From assembly GCA_016699165.1 (NCBI GenBank), contig CP064963.1, positions 3,348,001 to 3,412,000 on the forward strand: 64,000 bases of DNA. Reading direction: 5' to 3'. Position 1 is the stretch's first letter. Each line of letters opens with the position of its first letter. Positions 23,616 to 31,611 of this stretch are shown one piece after another. The notes under the pieces are model-generated. The model saw only the letters and a list, made by a program, of their open reading frames with translations, had not been told where the DNA came from and ran no database searches. This stretch comes from Candidatus Melainabacteria bacterium. Lineage in GTDB: Bacteria; Cyanobacteriota; Vampirovibrionia; Obscuribacterales; Obscuribacteraceae. A program made the position numbers and the translations under genes.

Positions 23616-24227
23616 TTACTCCTGGTTTTGAACTTCAGATGGATCTAAATCTACAGAGGTTTGCGCTTTGGCAAGCATGATTGCGCCTATCAAAGCTGCA
23701 AGCAGTAACACTGATGCAAATTCGAAGGGCAATGAATAGGATGTGGTCAAGGCAGTACCGATGGTTTCTAAATTGTCGACTCCTTCGGCGGCTTTGTTGA
23801 GCGGCATCCAGCCTTCGGTGCGAAGCGAAAGATAAATGGTGAGGAAACTAAGCCATGCCACCAGGAAAGGAAAAGCTCTTTTGGTCTTGTCCATTAGTTG
23901 CATTATGGCGGGTTCGTTTTCGATGTCTTGCTCTTCTGAAGCAATTTCCGAATTGAGTTGGGTACTGGTCAACATCAAAGCTATCACCACTACAAGTGTG
24001 ATGCCGACTGCGTAAATCATCAGTTGAGCCAGTGCCAAGAACGGTGCTTTAAGTAGAAGGAATATGGCTGAAATTCCGCCGAACACACCGATCAAAAGAA
24101 AACCGCTGCGAATGACGTTCTTGTCGAAAATCACACCGACTGCAAAAGGAACGGCAATTATTGCAATGATGTAGAGCATCATCATCTCTGTCTGCGGAGC
24201 GCTGACTATATCTAGAACGTTGAACAT
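23616..24227 (-). CDS. nuoJ: NADH-quinone oxidoreductase subunit J
   Basis: This is a 203-residue membrane subunit of respiratory complex I. Five hydrophobic helices are visible, including LYIIAIIAVPFAVGVIF, FLLLKAPFLALAQLMIYAVG with the conserved Ala-Gln-Ile-Tyr-Ala-Gly-like turn, and ALIGAIMLAKAQTSVD near the end. The loop after helix 3 (SEEQDIENEPAIMQLMDKTK) is charged. It overlaps nuoI by one base and lies three bases from nuoK, matching standard nuoIJK order. Confidence 0.92.
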   Translation of the reverse strand: MFNVLDIVSAPQTEMMMLYIIAIIAVPFAVGVIFDKNVIRSGFLLIGVFGGISAIFLLLKAPFLALAQLMIYAVGITLVVVIALMLTSTQLNSEIASEEQDIENEPAIMQLMDKTKRAFPFLVAWLSFLTIYLSLRTEGWMPLNKAAEGVDNLETIGTALTTSYSLPFEFASVLLLAALIGAIMLAKAQTSVDLDPSEVQNQE

Positions 24228-24979
24228 TAGGATGATTTTTCCTCGTCGGTCTTAGCGTCTTCTTTCTTAGGCTCTTCAGCCTTAGTTTCTGGTTTAGCTT
24301 CAGCTTTAGGTTCTTCTTTTTTAGTTTCGTCAGCTTTAGCTTCGGGCTTAGCGTCGGCTTTGGCTTCAGTCTTTGTTTCAGTCGCTGCTGGCGTTGCAGG
24401 CGCGGTCGCTGCTGGAGCCGCTTTGGCACCGGCAGGTGCAGCTGTTGCCGCTGCTGCCGGAGTTGCTCCTGGAGCAGGTTTTGCTGGTTTTGGTTTTGGC
24501 TTAGGCATTTCTTTGCGATCGAAATAATAGCCAGACTCTTCTTGTGTAAGAGTCAAACGTTTGATGTCATAAATGAGCGACTCACGCGAGTAGTCGGCCA
24601 TTTCAAAATCGTTTGTATTGATGATGCACTGTGTTGGGCAAACTTCAGTACACAATCCACAGAACATACAAAGACCATGGTCGATTTTGAAATCGATCAG
24701 TTCGAGCTTATTGGTCTCGGGACTTTTGTGTGCATTGATATCGATACATTTATCGGGGCAGACACGCTCGCACTGACGGCACGAAATACACAAGTGCTCG
24801 CCTGTATCTGGATTTACTGTTAATGCCAGTCTTCCGCGAAAATGCGGTTTCATTTCAGTGACGATGTCTGGATAAACGAGAGTGATTGGCTCTCTAAGCG
24901 AGTGCATCAACACGGTCTTTAGACCTTCGCCAATGCGCTTGAAGCTCTCGAATGCTCGATCTAATAAATTACCCTGCAT
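24227..24979 (-). CDS. nuoI: NADH-quinone oxidoreductase subunit I, with long Ala/Lys/Glu tail
   Basis: This ferredoxin-like subunit of the peripheral arm holds two 4Fe-4S clusters (N6a/N6b) near the quinone site. The two motifs CISCRQCERVCP and CMFCGLCTEVCP are intact. The ATG at 24979 (MQGNLLDRAF) inside the end of nuoH is preferred to the longer frame. After the normal body of about 165 residues, an unusual 85-residue disordered tail follows: KPKPKPAKPAPG, then Ala-rich PAGAKAAPAA, then Lys/Glu/Ala repeats. The same PAGAKAAPAA string is found in NuoC. Typical NuoI is 150-180 residues; this one is 250. Confidence 0.93.
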   Translation of the reverse strand: MQGNLLDRAFESFKRIGEGLKTVLMHSLREPITLVYPDIVTEMKPHFRGRLALTVNPDTGEHLCISCRQCERVCPDKCIDINAHKSPETNKLELIDFKIDHGLCMFCGLCTEVCPTQCIINTNDFEMADYSRESLIYDIKRLTLTQEESGYYFDRKEMPKPKPKPAKPAPGATPAAAATAAPAGAKAAPAATAPATPAATETKTEAKADAKPEAKADETKKEEPKAEAKPETKAEEPKKEDAKTDEEKSS

Positions 24980-26363
24980 GACACACCACCGCGACTCTTG
25001 CGAACACAACAACCATAAATGTGATTAGAGCTAAAGGAACCAGACGCTTCCAACCAAAGTCCATCAGCTGGTCTATACGAAATCTAGGTAAGGTTCCGCG
25101 AACCAGTACTGCAAAAAATACGATTGAATAAACTTTGACTATGACCCAGAAAGCATTCCAGAATGTTTTGGGGTCGAGCAATTGCAATTTGTTTATAGGA
25201 ATATCGAGCAGCGAATTCATCATGGCTGAAATCTGCTCCATCGGCAACATCGCAAGAATCCACTGAGGAATCGGGTTGCCACCACCGCCAAAGAACATTA
25301 CGGTGGCGATACTTGAAACAATAAATAAGTTTGTGAATTCTGCTAGGAAGAAGATAGCGAATTTGATACCAGAGTATTCGGTGTTATAACCTGAAACTAG
25401 CTCTGACTCAGCTTCTGGCAAGTCGAATGGAATTCTGTTGATTTCAGCGCATGCGCTTGTGAGATACAAACCGCACAATATAAATGAGCTGATAGTTAGT
25501 GCCACTGTTGCAAGCGCCGACAAAAATCCGTGAGGATAATATTTGGCAAGAGTAGCGCTCCACTCGGCGCTATTGCCCGAGATAAGCGCTGGGATGGCTT
25601 TGTCCAGTCCAGTCAGGGCACCGCCACCTAAAATGTTCCAGTTGAGAATTCCGCCGGCTTGTTGCTCGGCAATTTTTACAACATCAAGTGAGCCTGCCAT
25701 TAAGCAGACTGTAACTAGAGCAAGTACCAGTGGAATTTCGTAACTAACAGCCTGAGCTGCTGCACGCAAGCCACCTACCAAAGAGTATTTGTTATTGCTC
25801 GACCAACCAGCCATTACTAGTGCCACCACAGGAAGTGATGCTGCAGCCAGTATGTAGAACACTCCGGTAGGAAGATTCACTATTTGGAACAGCTCGTGAT
25901 TGCCTGTAATTGCGGCAAGTAGAGGCAGAGCGCCAAAAATGGAAGGAGCAAAAAAGATGATTGGAGCTAAAGTAAATAGCAATGCATCAGCACCAGTTGG
26001 TGTGATGTCTTCTTTAAATAGAAGTTTGACAGCATCGGCTGCGGTTTGAGCCAATCCGTCAAAACCTGTCCGGTTTGGACCCATGCGCACGGTGAAGATG
26101 GCAAGAGCGCGGCGCTCGAAAAGCACCATGAACATCGCATTAATAGGAATGAAAACTAGAATCGACAAAATGGGTGTAAGCAATTTGCACAAGTCGGATA
26201 TGAACATAAACAGACTTTGAGACGAGCTTTCTTTGCCCAGTTCGCTTAGGATATTTGGTATCAAAATTCCGACTGCCCAGCTGGCGCCCCAGACAGGAAG
26301 AAAGACCAAACACAGCCAAACGCCGGTCAATCTTGTCAGTTTGAAAATTTCAGGTCCATTCAT
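24969..26363 (-). CDS. nuoH: NADH-quinone oxidoreductase subunit H
   Basis: This quinone-site membrane subunit (464 residues) shows FERRALAIFTVRMGPNRTGF, FKEDITPTGADALLF, SLVGGLRAAAQAVSYEIPL, EINRIPFDLPEAESELVSGY (acidic quinone-pocket loop) and TEYSGIKFAIFFLAEF. Most family members have 320-370 residues. Here an N-terminal helix segment and a loop of about 60 residues between VVKIAEQQAGG and FLSALATVAL, as well as a loop before the last helices, make it longer. It follows nuoD by 20 bases. NuoE, F, G, L, M and N are not in the window. Confidence 0.94.
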   Translation of the reverse strand: MNGPEIFKLTRLTGVWLCLVFLPVWGASWAVGILIPNILSELGKESSSQSLFMFISDLCKLLTPILSILVFIPINAMFMVLFERRALAIFTVRMGPNRTGFDGLAQTAADAVKLLFKEDITPTGADALLFTLAPIIFFAPSIFGALPLLAAITGNHELFQIVNLPTGVFYILAAASLPVVALVMAGWSSNNKYSLVGGLRAAAQAVSYEIPLVLALVTVCLMAGSLDVVKIAEQQAGGILNWNILGGGALTGLDKAIPALISGNSAEWSATLAKYYPHGFLSALATVALTISSFILCGLYLTSACAEINRIPFDLPEAESELVSGYNTEYSGIKFAIFFLAEFTNLFIVSSIATVMFFGGGGNPIPQWILAMLPMEQISAMMNSLLDIPINKLQLLDPKTFWNAFWVIVKVYSIVFFAVLVRGTLPRFRIDQLMDFGWKRLVPLALITFMVVVFARVAVVCHAG

Positions 26364-26383
26364 CGGTGTTCTGATTATCCTTT

Positions 26384-27532
26384 TTATCTGTCTACATCAG
26401 GGAGAATAACGTCTATAGATCCGAAAATCGCCATGATATCGGCGATAGGATGATTCTCTAGCAGCTTGCCGCATACCGACAAATTGCAGAATGAAGGGTT
26501 GCGCCAGCGAAAACGAACAGGTTTGTCTGAACCGTTCGATGTCACATAGCATCCCAGAATACCGCGTGGCGACTCGACTGCCGAGAAGCCTTCGCCCGCT
26601 TTAACACGCAAACCAGCAATTTGTTTTTTTGTTATGACTGGACCTTCAGGAATCATGTCCAGACACTGTTGAATGATTCTGTTTGACTCGCGCATTTCGC
26701 GGATACGCAAAATATAACGATCCCATGTGTCTCCGCCTTCTGGCTTATCGAGCCATTGGACATTGAAATCGAGTTTGGGATAAACAGAATATGGCTTGGT
26801 TTTGCGCAAGTCTAAATTGCTGCCAGAACCACGCAGTGATGGACCTGTGACACCAAATTCTTTTGCTAAAGACAAAGGCAAAATTCCAACACCTTTGGTA
26901 CGGCGCAAGAAGATTGGGTTTTCGGTCACGATTGCTTCGTATTCGTCTACGCGGTCGTTGAATTCTTCGGTGAATTTTCTCAAGCGCTGAAACCATGTAG
27001 CTTTAGGATCGCGCTGTACGCCACCAATGCGGATGTAGTTAAACATCATGCGCTGACCTGCTACTTCTTCAAATAAGTCGAGCAGTTTTTCTCTTTCTCT
27101 AAAAGGATAGAAAGGAAATCCGAACATGGCACCAAGGTCAATCAGATAAGTTCCCAACCACAATAAGTGGGAGGAAATACGATTCATCTCTGAAACCATT
27201 ACCCGAAGCCATTCTGCGCGCTCAGGTATAGTTTGCTCTTCCAATACTTCTGCTGTGCGACAAAGCGCCCATGAAGTAAACATGCCGGACAAATAATCGA
27301 CGCGGTCAATTAGTGCTTGATATTGAAACCAGGTGCGGTTCTGTCCTTGCCATTCTTGCGCTCTGTGCAAGTGACCAAGCACCGCTTCAGCGTGTCTCAC
27401 CCACTCGCCGTCGAGTGTGAGAACCATACGCAAAACTCCGTGAGTAGCGGGGTGTTGCGGGCCCATATTGATGACCATTTCATCGGTCTTCAACTTTGGT
27501 AGTGCATTTGGTGTGGCTTCTTGGGTGGACAT
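26384..27532 (-). CDS. nuoD: NADH-quinone oxidoreductase subunit D
   Basis: This 49-kDa-type subunit of complex I (382 residues) lines the quinone cavity. Typical segments are NMGPQHPATHGVLRMVLTLD, HRAQEWQGQNRTWFQYQALI (a variant of HRGIEK), VDYLSGMFTSWALC, RIGGVQRD and VESPRGILGCYVTSNG, with the C-terminal DIMAIFGSIDVILPDVDR. It is cytoplasmic, bound to NuoB, C and H. NuoC lies 20 bases upstream. The R-G-I-E loop reads R-A-Q-E here, a small deviation that occurs in divergent NuoD proteins. Confidence 0.95.
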   Translation of the reverse strand: MSTQEATPNALPKLKTDEMVINMGPQHPATHGVLRMVLTLDGEWVRHAEAVLGHLHRAQEWQGQNRTWFQYQALIDRVDYLSGMFTSWALCRTAEVLEEQTIPERAEWLRVMVSEMNRISSHLLWLGTYLIDLGAMFGFPFYPFREREKLLDLFEEVAGQRMMFNYIRIGGVQRDPKATWFQRLRKFTEEFNDRVDEYEAIVTENPIFLRRTKGVGILPLSLAKEFGVTGPSLRGSGSNLDLRKTKPYSVYPKLDFNVQWLDKPEGGDTWDRYILRIREMRESNRIIQQCLDMIPEGPVITKKQIAGLRVKAGEGFSAVESPRGILGCYVTSNGSDKPVRFRWRNPSFCNLSVCGKLLENHPIADIMAIFGSIDVILPDVDR

Positions 27533-27552
27533 AAAATTTCCTGCTTAACTAC

Positions 27553-28257
27553 TTATCTCATTGAAATTGGGTTTTTGTCGTTGAGCGCATCAACTGGTTG
27601 TTTGTAATCTCTGCGCAATGGGTGACCATCCCAATCCCAAGGATTTAGAAGGCGACGCAAATATGGATGACCGGTAAAACGAATGCCTACCAAATCGTAT
27701 GTTTCACGCTCGTGCCAGTTTGCTGCGGGCCAAAAACTAGCGATGCTAGGAATTTGAGGCAAGCCATCAGGCGGTGTTTCAGTCTTGGCAGTAAGAACTT
27801 TTAAAACAAGCTCCTTATCATTTTCGTATGACCACAAATGATAGACCGTGTCATAGCTATCGGGAGAATCAACGCCCGAAATAGTGATGAGCAAATTGAG
27901 TTTGGTTTCGTCTGAGCTTTTCAAAATTTTGAGAATGCCAATCAAGTCTTTGGCTGTAATTTCAATCGCTTCGCACTTGTTTGAATGATCAGCCAAACGC
28001 TTCGAATCAAAACCATGCTCTTTGAGAAACTTTCCAAAAAATGCTGGCTCAAGTGGAGCAGGTGGAGCTGCTGGTTCTGCTGGTTTTGCAGCAGCAGCTG
28101 GTGCTGCCTTAGCACCTGCAGGGGCGGCAGCTTTGGCTCCGGCTGGAGCGGCGGGAGCAGCTTTGGCACCTTCTGGCGCAGCCGCTTTAGGAGCTTCTTT
28201 GGCTTCAGCTTTCGCTTCGTCTTCTTTCTTTTCCGGATCGTTTCCAGTGTCTGTCAT
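27553..28257 (-). CDS. nuoC: NADH-quinone oxidoreductase subunit C, with Ala/Pro-rich N-terminal extension
   Basis: This is the 30-kDa-type subunit. The C-terminal 165 residues are the conserved domain: TISGVDSPDSYDTVYHLWSY, PSIASFWPAANWHERETYDL, GIRFTGHPYLRRLLNPWDWD and GHPLRRDYKQP. The first 70 residues are disordered and Ala/Pro/Lys/Glu rich, with repeated PAGAKAA units that also occur in the NuoI tail. The ATG at 28257 lies 11 bases after nuoB. The extension could be an assembly or spacer element; its function is unknown. Confidence 0.94.
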   Translation of the reverse strand: MTDTGNDPEKKEDEAKAEAKEAPKAAAPEGAKAAPAAPAGAKAAAPAGAKAAPAAAAKPAEPAAPPAPLEPAFFGKFLKEHGFDSKRLADHSNKCEAIEITAKDLIGILKILKSSDETKLNLLITISGVDSPDSYDTVYHLWSYENDKELVLKVLTAKTETPPDGLPQIPSIASFWPAANWHERETYDLVGIRFTGHPYLRRLLNPWDWDGHPLRRDYKQPVDALNDKNPISMR

Positions 28258-28268
28258 TGTTTTTCTCG

Positions 28269-28955
28269 TTAGCTTGCTTTATCTGTTTCTTTTGATTCTT
28301 CTTTGGCGGCTTCTTTTGTTTCAGTTTTGGCTTGAGCCACTAAAAGCTCGACCGGCAATCCGGTGTCATAATCAACTTGACGAATGGAGCGTTGGTTATA
28401 CTGGCGACCAGCGCGTTTTTCATAAGTTTCGGTGCGAATTTTTTCTTGCAACTTGAGCAGTGCATCAAGTAACGCTTCAGGACGAGGAGGGCAGCCAGGC
28501 AAGTAAACGTCGACTGGAATAATGCGATCGACGCCCTGGACTACAGAATAAGAATCGTTGAACATGCCACCAGTAACGGTGCAAGCGCCCATGGCGATAA
28601 CATATTTTGGCTCGGGCAGTTGTTCGTACAAAGTGATAAGGGCTGGTGCCATCTTTCTTGTGATAGTACCGGCGGTGATGATCAAATCAGCCTGTCGGGG
28701 TGTGGCACGAAATACTTCTGAACCGAAGCGTGAGATGTCGTACTTCGACATACCAACGTGCATCATTTCGATAGCGCAGCAAGAAGTGCCGAAAGTGAGC
28801 GGCCATACGGCTCTTGATCTTGCCCAGTTGGCGATTGGCGAAATTACTTTCGACAAAGTGGAGGTGAGAGCGCTGACTGAAGTCAGTGTGACTGTGTCCT
28901 TCAGCTCTTCTGCCACTGGAAAATTGATTGGGTCTTGCATTTCCTCTTGGGACAT
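28269..28955 (-). CDS. nuoB: NADH-quinone oxidoreductase subunit B
   Basis: This subunit holds the N2 4Fe-4S cluster that reduces quinone. The ATG at 28955 has AAGGAG upstream; the longer frame overlaps nuoA without support. The 228-residue protein has the paired Cys FGTSCCAIEMMHVGMSKYD, MGACTVTGGMFNDSYSVVQG and DVYLPGCPPRPEALLDALL, giving the four Cys ligands. A charged C-terminal tail (TKETKEAAKEESKETDKAS-like) of about 25 residues adds to the low-complexity extensions seen in NuoC and NuoI. Its start lies 16 bases after the nuoA stop. Confidence 0.95.
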   Translation of the reverse strand: MSQEEMQDPINFPVAEELKDTVTLTSVSALTSTLSKVISPIANWARSRAVWPLTFGTSCCAIEMMHVGMSKYDISRFGSEVFRATPRQADLIITAGTITRKMAPALITLYEQLPEPKYVIAMGACTVTGGMFNDSYSVVQGVDRIIPVDVYLPGCPPRPEALLDALLKLQEKIRTETYEKRAGRQYNQRSIRQVDYDTGLPVELLVAQAKTETKEAAKEESKETDKAS

Positions 28956-28971
28956 TGTGCTGAATTCTCCT

Positions 28972-29373
28972 TTATGGATCCCATTCCAGCGCGCCTTTTT
29001 TCCAGGCATACGCTAGACCGAAAACAAGTACGAACATAAATACGCCGATTTCCGCAGGTCCAAGCCACCAGGCCTCTTTGCCTAAAATCGCAGGCAAGCG
29101 GTCAGTCGATAAGGCCCATGGAATGATGAAAATGATTTCGATGTCGAACAATATAAATAGTAAGGCGTACAAGTAGTATCTGATGTCAAATTGCAGAATG
29201 GCTTCTTGAATGGGTTTCATACCGCATTCGTAAGGCTGGTTCTTGATTGGGTTGGGCGTGTGATACCCGAGTGCCAGTTGAAGAACCCATGCCAGCAAGA
29301 TCATTCCAAGCGCCGGCAGTGCGAATCCTACTAAGACGAAAATGAAGATCTGAGAAAGTTGCAACTCGTACAT
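28972..29373 (-). CDS. nuoA: NADH-quinone oxidoreductase subunit A
   Basis: This is the 133-residue first gene of the nuo run. Three membrane helices are visible, with the conserved loop NQPYECGMKPI (the Cys exposed during the active/deactive transition in other organisms) and FDIRYYLYALLFILFDIEII before the last helices. The leader upstream (over 300 bases shared with rnc, on the other strand) must hold the operon promoter, which I could not place. Confidence 0.94.
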   Translation of the reverse strand: MYELQLSQIFIFVLVGFALPALGMILLAWVLQLALGYHTPNPIKNQPYECGMKPIQEAILQFDIRYYLYALLFILFDIEIIFIIPWALSTDRLPAILGKEAWWLGPAEIGVFMFVLVFGLAYAWKKGALEWDP

Positions 29374-29695
29374 CTAATTACCTTTGAATTCCTTGCTTTC
29401 TGAGCGCGCATTCAGGCGCTTTTCAAGAGAAACTATCTATTCAGTTACTGTTAAGGATACCAGTTCGAGGCTAACTGGATACCGCTAATAGGTCATGCGG
29501 ACTTGATTATAGTCACTTTAGATTCGGCTCTTTGCAGCGCTGCGCGTCAATTCACAGGTAAGAAGCCAGGTTTGCACTAGTTATAGATTCTGTATATAAG
29601 TTTTCTAGTGTAATACTGATTTACAAATTGGTGAAAACTAGCTTGATTACGGTATCTTGCTTGTAGGTACAGTTCTAAAGTGGGATTTATAAGAC
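29374..29695. promoter_or_regulatory. Divergent leader region between nuoA and rnc
   Basis: This 322-base gap holds the upstream regions of the leftward nuo operon and the rightward rnc gene. For rnc, a good sigma-70-like promoter is seen at 29572-29600. For nuo no clear box could be chosen. A short inverted repeat CCAGTT/AACTGG (29459-29464 and 29475-29480) lies on the nuo side and might be an operator. No RNA gene seen. Confidence 0.4.
29572..29600 (+). promoter_or_regulatory. Candidate sigma-70 promoter for rnc
   Basis: TTGCAC (29572-29577) and TATAAG (29595-29600) are separated by 17 bases, about 95 bases before the first possible rnc start. Confidence 0.55.
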
Positions 29696-30469
29696 TTGAA
29701 GAGTGGAGTTGCGTTGAAATCGGTGGCTACCTGTGTGGTGCCTGGACCTAATATGACTACTAGCGTGTACGAAATGACGCCCAAGCGAATGACGCAACTG
29801 GACCAGTTGCTCGCTAAGCTGCATGCAACATGTGGTCGTATGGGCTTAGTAAATGAGGCCCTGACTCACAATTCTTATGTGAACGAGAATCCCGGTGCGG
29901 TCGATTATGAGCGTCTTGAATTCTTCGGCGACGCCGTACTTAAGTTTGTTATTAGCGAATATTTACTAGATCGCTTTGGTGACTATTCTGAAGGGCAATT
30001 AACCGAAATCAGAGCAGCTCTTGTAAGCGACAAAACTCTTTCTGAAATTGGTCTTGCCATGGGACTCGATCGTTATATATTGTTGGGCCGTCAAGTTCAG
30101 ATGAAACCATCCATAGTGGCGAACGCGCTTGAAGCGCTTATTGGCGCCATCTATCAGGACCAAGGCTTGTTCCTGGTGCAAAATATGGTTGTGAGTTTGT
30201 TCAGTGCTCATGCAACCGCAATCGACAGAAGCGAAACCAAAGACAATTTCAAAGCGCACTTGCAAGAGTACACTCAGGGTCTTGGACTTGGCCTTCCTAT
30301 TTATACAGTTTTGGCAAACGACGGTCCCGCACACGAACCATCCTTTACCGTGTCAGTCAGTGTATCTGGCGAACCTAAAGGTCTTGGCACCGGTCCTTCT
30401 AAAAAATCTGCCGAGCAAGAAGCTGCTCGTGCTGCTCTGGAAATACTTGAGCCCGCTAAGTGCGTTTAG
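29696..30469 (+). CDS. rnc: Ribonuclease III
   Basis: This endonuclease cuts double-stranded RNA in rRNA and mRNA processing. The signature ERLEFFGDAVLKFVISEY (active-site Glu and Asp) and EALIGAIYQDQG (second acidic pair) mark the catalytic domain. The C-terminal part, from about KDNFKAHLQEYTQ to KKSAEQEAARAALEIL, is the double-stranded RNA-binding domain. The start is uncertain: TTG 29696 gives 257 residues with about 30 unusual N-terminal residues, while ATG 29753, 29774 or 29789 would give the usual length of about 225-240; none has a strong ribosome site. A perfect terminator follows. Confidence 0.93.
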   Translation: MKSGVALKSVATCVVPGPNMTTSVYEMTPKRMTQLDQLLAKLHATCGRMGLVNEALTHNSYVNENPGAVDYERLEFFGDAVLKFVISEYLLDRFGDYSEGQLTEIRAALVSDKTLSEIGLAMGLDRYILLGRQVQMKPSIVANALEALIGAIYQDQGLFLVQNMVVSLFSAHATAIDRSETKDNFKAHLQEYTQGLGLGLPIYTVLANDGPAHEPSFTVSVSVSGEPKGLGTGPSKKSAEQEAARAALEILEPAKCV

Positions 30470-30540
30470 CGTTTAGCAATTAGATTGATGAAGGAAGTTT
30501 TGAGAATAGCGTGGAGCGCTAAGCGCTCTGCGAAATAAAA

Positions 30541-30570
30541 AAAGACCCCGACTTAGTCGGGGTCTTTTTA
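30541..30570. terminator. Bidirectional terminator after rnc
   Basis: The perfect arms GACCCCGAC and GTCGGGGTC (30544-30552 and 30556-30564) with a TTA loop have a T-run after them on the plus strand and an A-run before them, which is a T-run for the converging minus-strand gene. Confidence 0.92.
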
Positions 30571-30592
30571 CTATCTGGTTCGTTCGCCCTAT

Positions 30593-31147
30593 TTAAGGAA
30601 CGATTGAAGGTTGCTCAAGCATCGATTGCGAAGGAGCTTGACCTGTTGCAGGTACTTGTCCTTGTGGTGTCAGATCTTGTGCGTTGAAGTCGGTTTGTTT
30701 CAAGCGGGTGCTTGAAAGATCCGGTGTTTCAGCTGGAGTTACCACTGGGGTAACTGCTGGATCTTGCTTCTCTGCTGTTTTACTTTCAGGGTAGATAGCA
30801 GCAATAGATTTAGGTGTGTTCTGTTTGATCAATGCTTCTGGAATTTCAGGCAAGCCAGAATTTTCGGAAAGCTTCTGAGCTTGTGTGTCCAGAGTTCTTG
30901 CTTCAAAGTTTGCTTTAGCGGCTTTGAATTCAGCTTCAGCGGCTTTCATTCTGATTTTCGCTGCGCCTACTTGCTCTTTGGAGATATCCAATCTTGCTTT
31001 GGCGCGTTTCAGGCGCTCTTTAGCATCTTCGACTTGGAAGTTGCTGGGAGTGTCTACACCTTCTGCCTGTGCCTTAGTTGCGGATACGCTCATCAAGGGC
31101 ATCGACAGGGCTAATGCCATTATCAAAGCTTTGTTTCTCAATTTCAT
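30593..31147 (-). CDS. Exported coiled-coil protein
   Basis: This 184-residue protein has a signal peptide (cleavage near AQA-EG). Residues 38-90 form a strong heptad coiled coil (EDAKERLKRAKARLDISKEQ and following, with Ala, Lys and Glu). The C-terminal 90 residues are Pro/Gln/Thr rich and disordered. No family is recognised. Coiled-coil periplasmic proteins of this kind can tether the outer membrane or act as scaffolds, but nothing here proves it. It ends at the shared terminator with rnc. Confidence 0.6.
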   Translation of the reverse strand: MKLRNKALIMALALSMPLMSVSATKAQAEGVDTPSNFQVEDAKERLKRAKARLDISKEQVGAAKIRMKAAEAEFKAAKANFEARTLDTQAQKLSENSGLPEIPEALIKQNTPKSIAAIYPESKTAEKQDPAVTPVVTPAETPDLSSTRLKQTDFNAQDLTPQGQVPATGQAPSQSMLEQPSIVP

Positions 31148-31611
31148 GTCGTCTGCCTCGTCTCGTCTTGTCTTGTAGATTTGGACCGGAAAACAAAATT
31201 ATAAGCAACTCAGATGTCTTATTATCATTTATGAAAAACCTTACAAGAGTGGCTTATACAAAGGGTTTTCGAAGAGTATGGAATACTGATGTACTAATGC
31301 GAGTTTGTATATACCAGGTTTCGACAAGGCTTCGAGCACAATTCACTTGTCAGGGATCTGCGGACGTCTCAAATGACAAAAGTCTAATTTCAATCGAGCA
31401 AGTGATCCGTTTGGCAACGATCTTGCAACAAAAAAGAGATTTTCGGTAAATGATTTAGACATAACTCTTGAAGTCTTTAGAACATTTACTCTATATTTGG
31501 TAGCTTCGCTACGTGACTTCTGCGCTTTTTTGTGCGGCAGTCAAAACCATCGGAGCCTTTCGATTGGCATGTAGCGGAATTTTAGGCCAAGAGAGGTTAC
31601 AGTAGATAGAT
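31148..31611. promoter_or_regulatory. Intergenic region upstream of the S1 gene
   Basis: This 464-base gap separates the divergent coiled-coil and S1 genes. The only feature I can support is a promoter-like pair for the S1 gene at 31468-31497. Short open frames across 31078-31449 have no ribosome site or recognisable sequence and are not called. No tRNA or repeat was seen. Confidence 0.4.
31468..31497 (+). promoter_or_regulatory. Candidate sigma-70 promoter for the S1 gene
   Basis: TTGAAG (31468-31473) and TATATT (31492-31497) are separated by 18 bases. The S1 start lies about 115 bases downstream, room for an autoregulatory leader as is common for S1. Confidence 0.45.

Noticed and set aside
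29459..29480. Possible tRNA T-arm (CCAGTTCGAGGC) in the nuo-rnc gap
   Set aside because: No acceptor stem, D-arm or anticodon arm could be placed around it, so it is only a short inverted repeat.
31078..31449. Plus-strand frame of 123 codons in the region upstream of S1
   Set aside because: It overlaps the start of the coiled-coil gene on the other strand and has no ribosome site or recognisable sequence.
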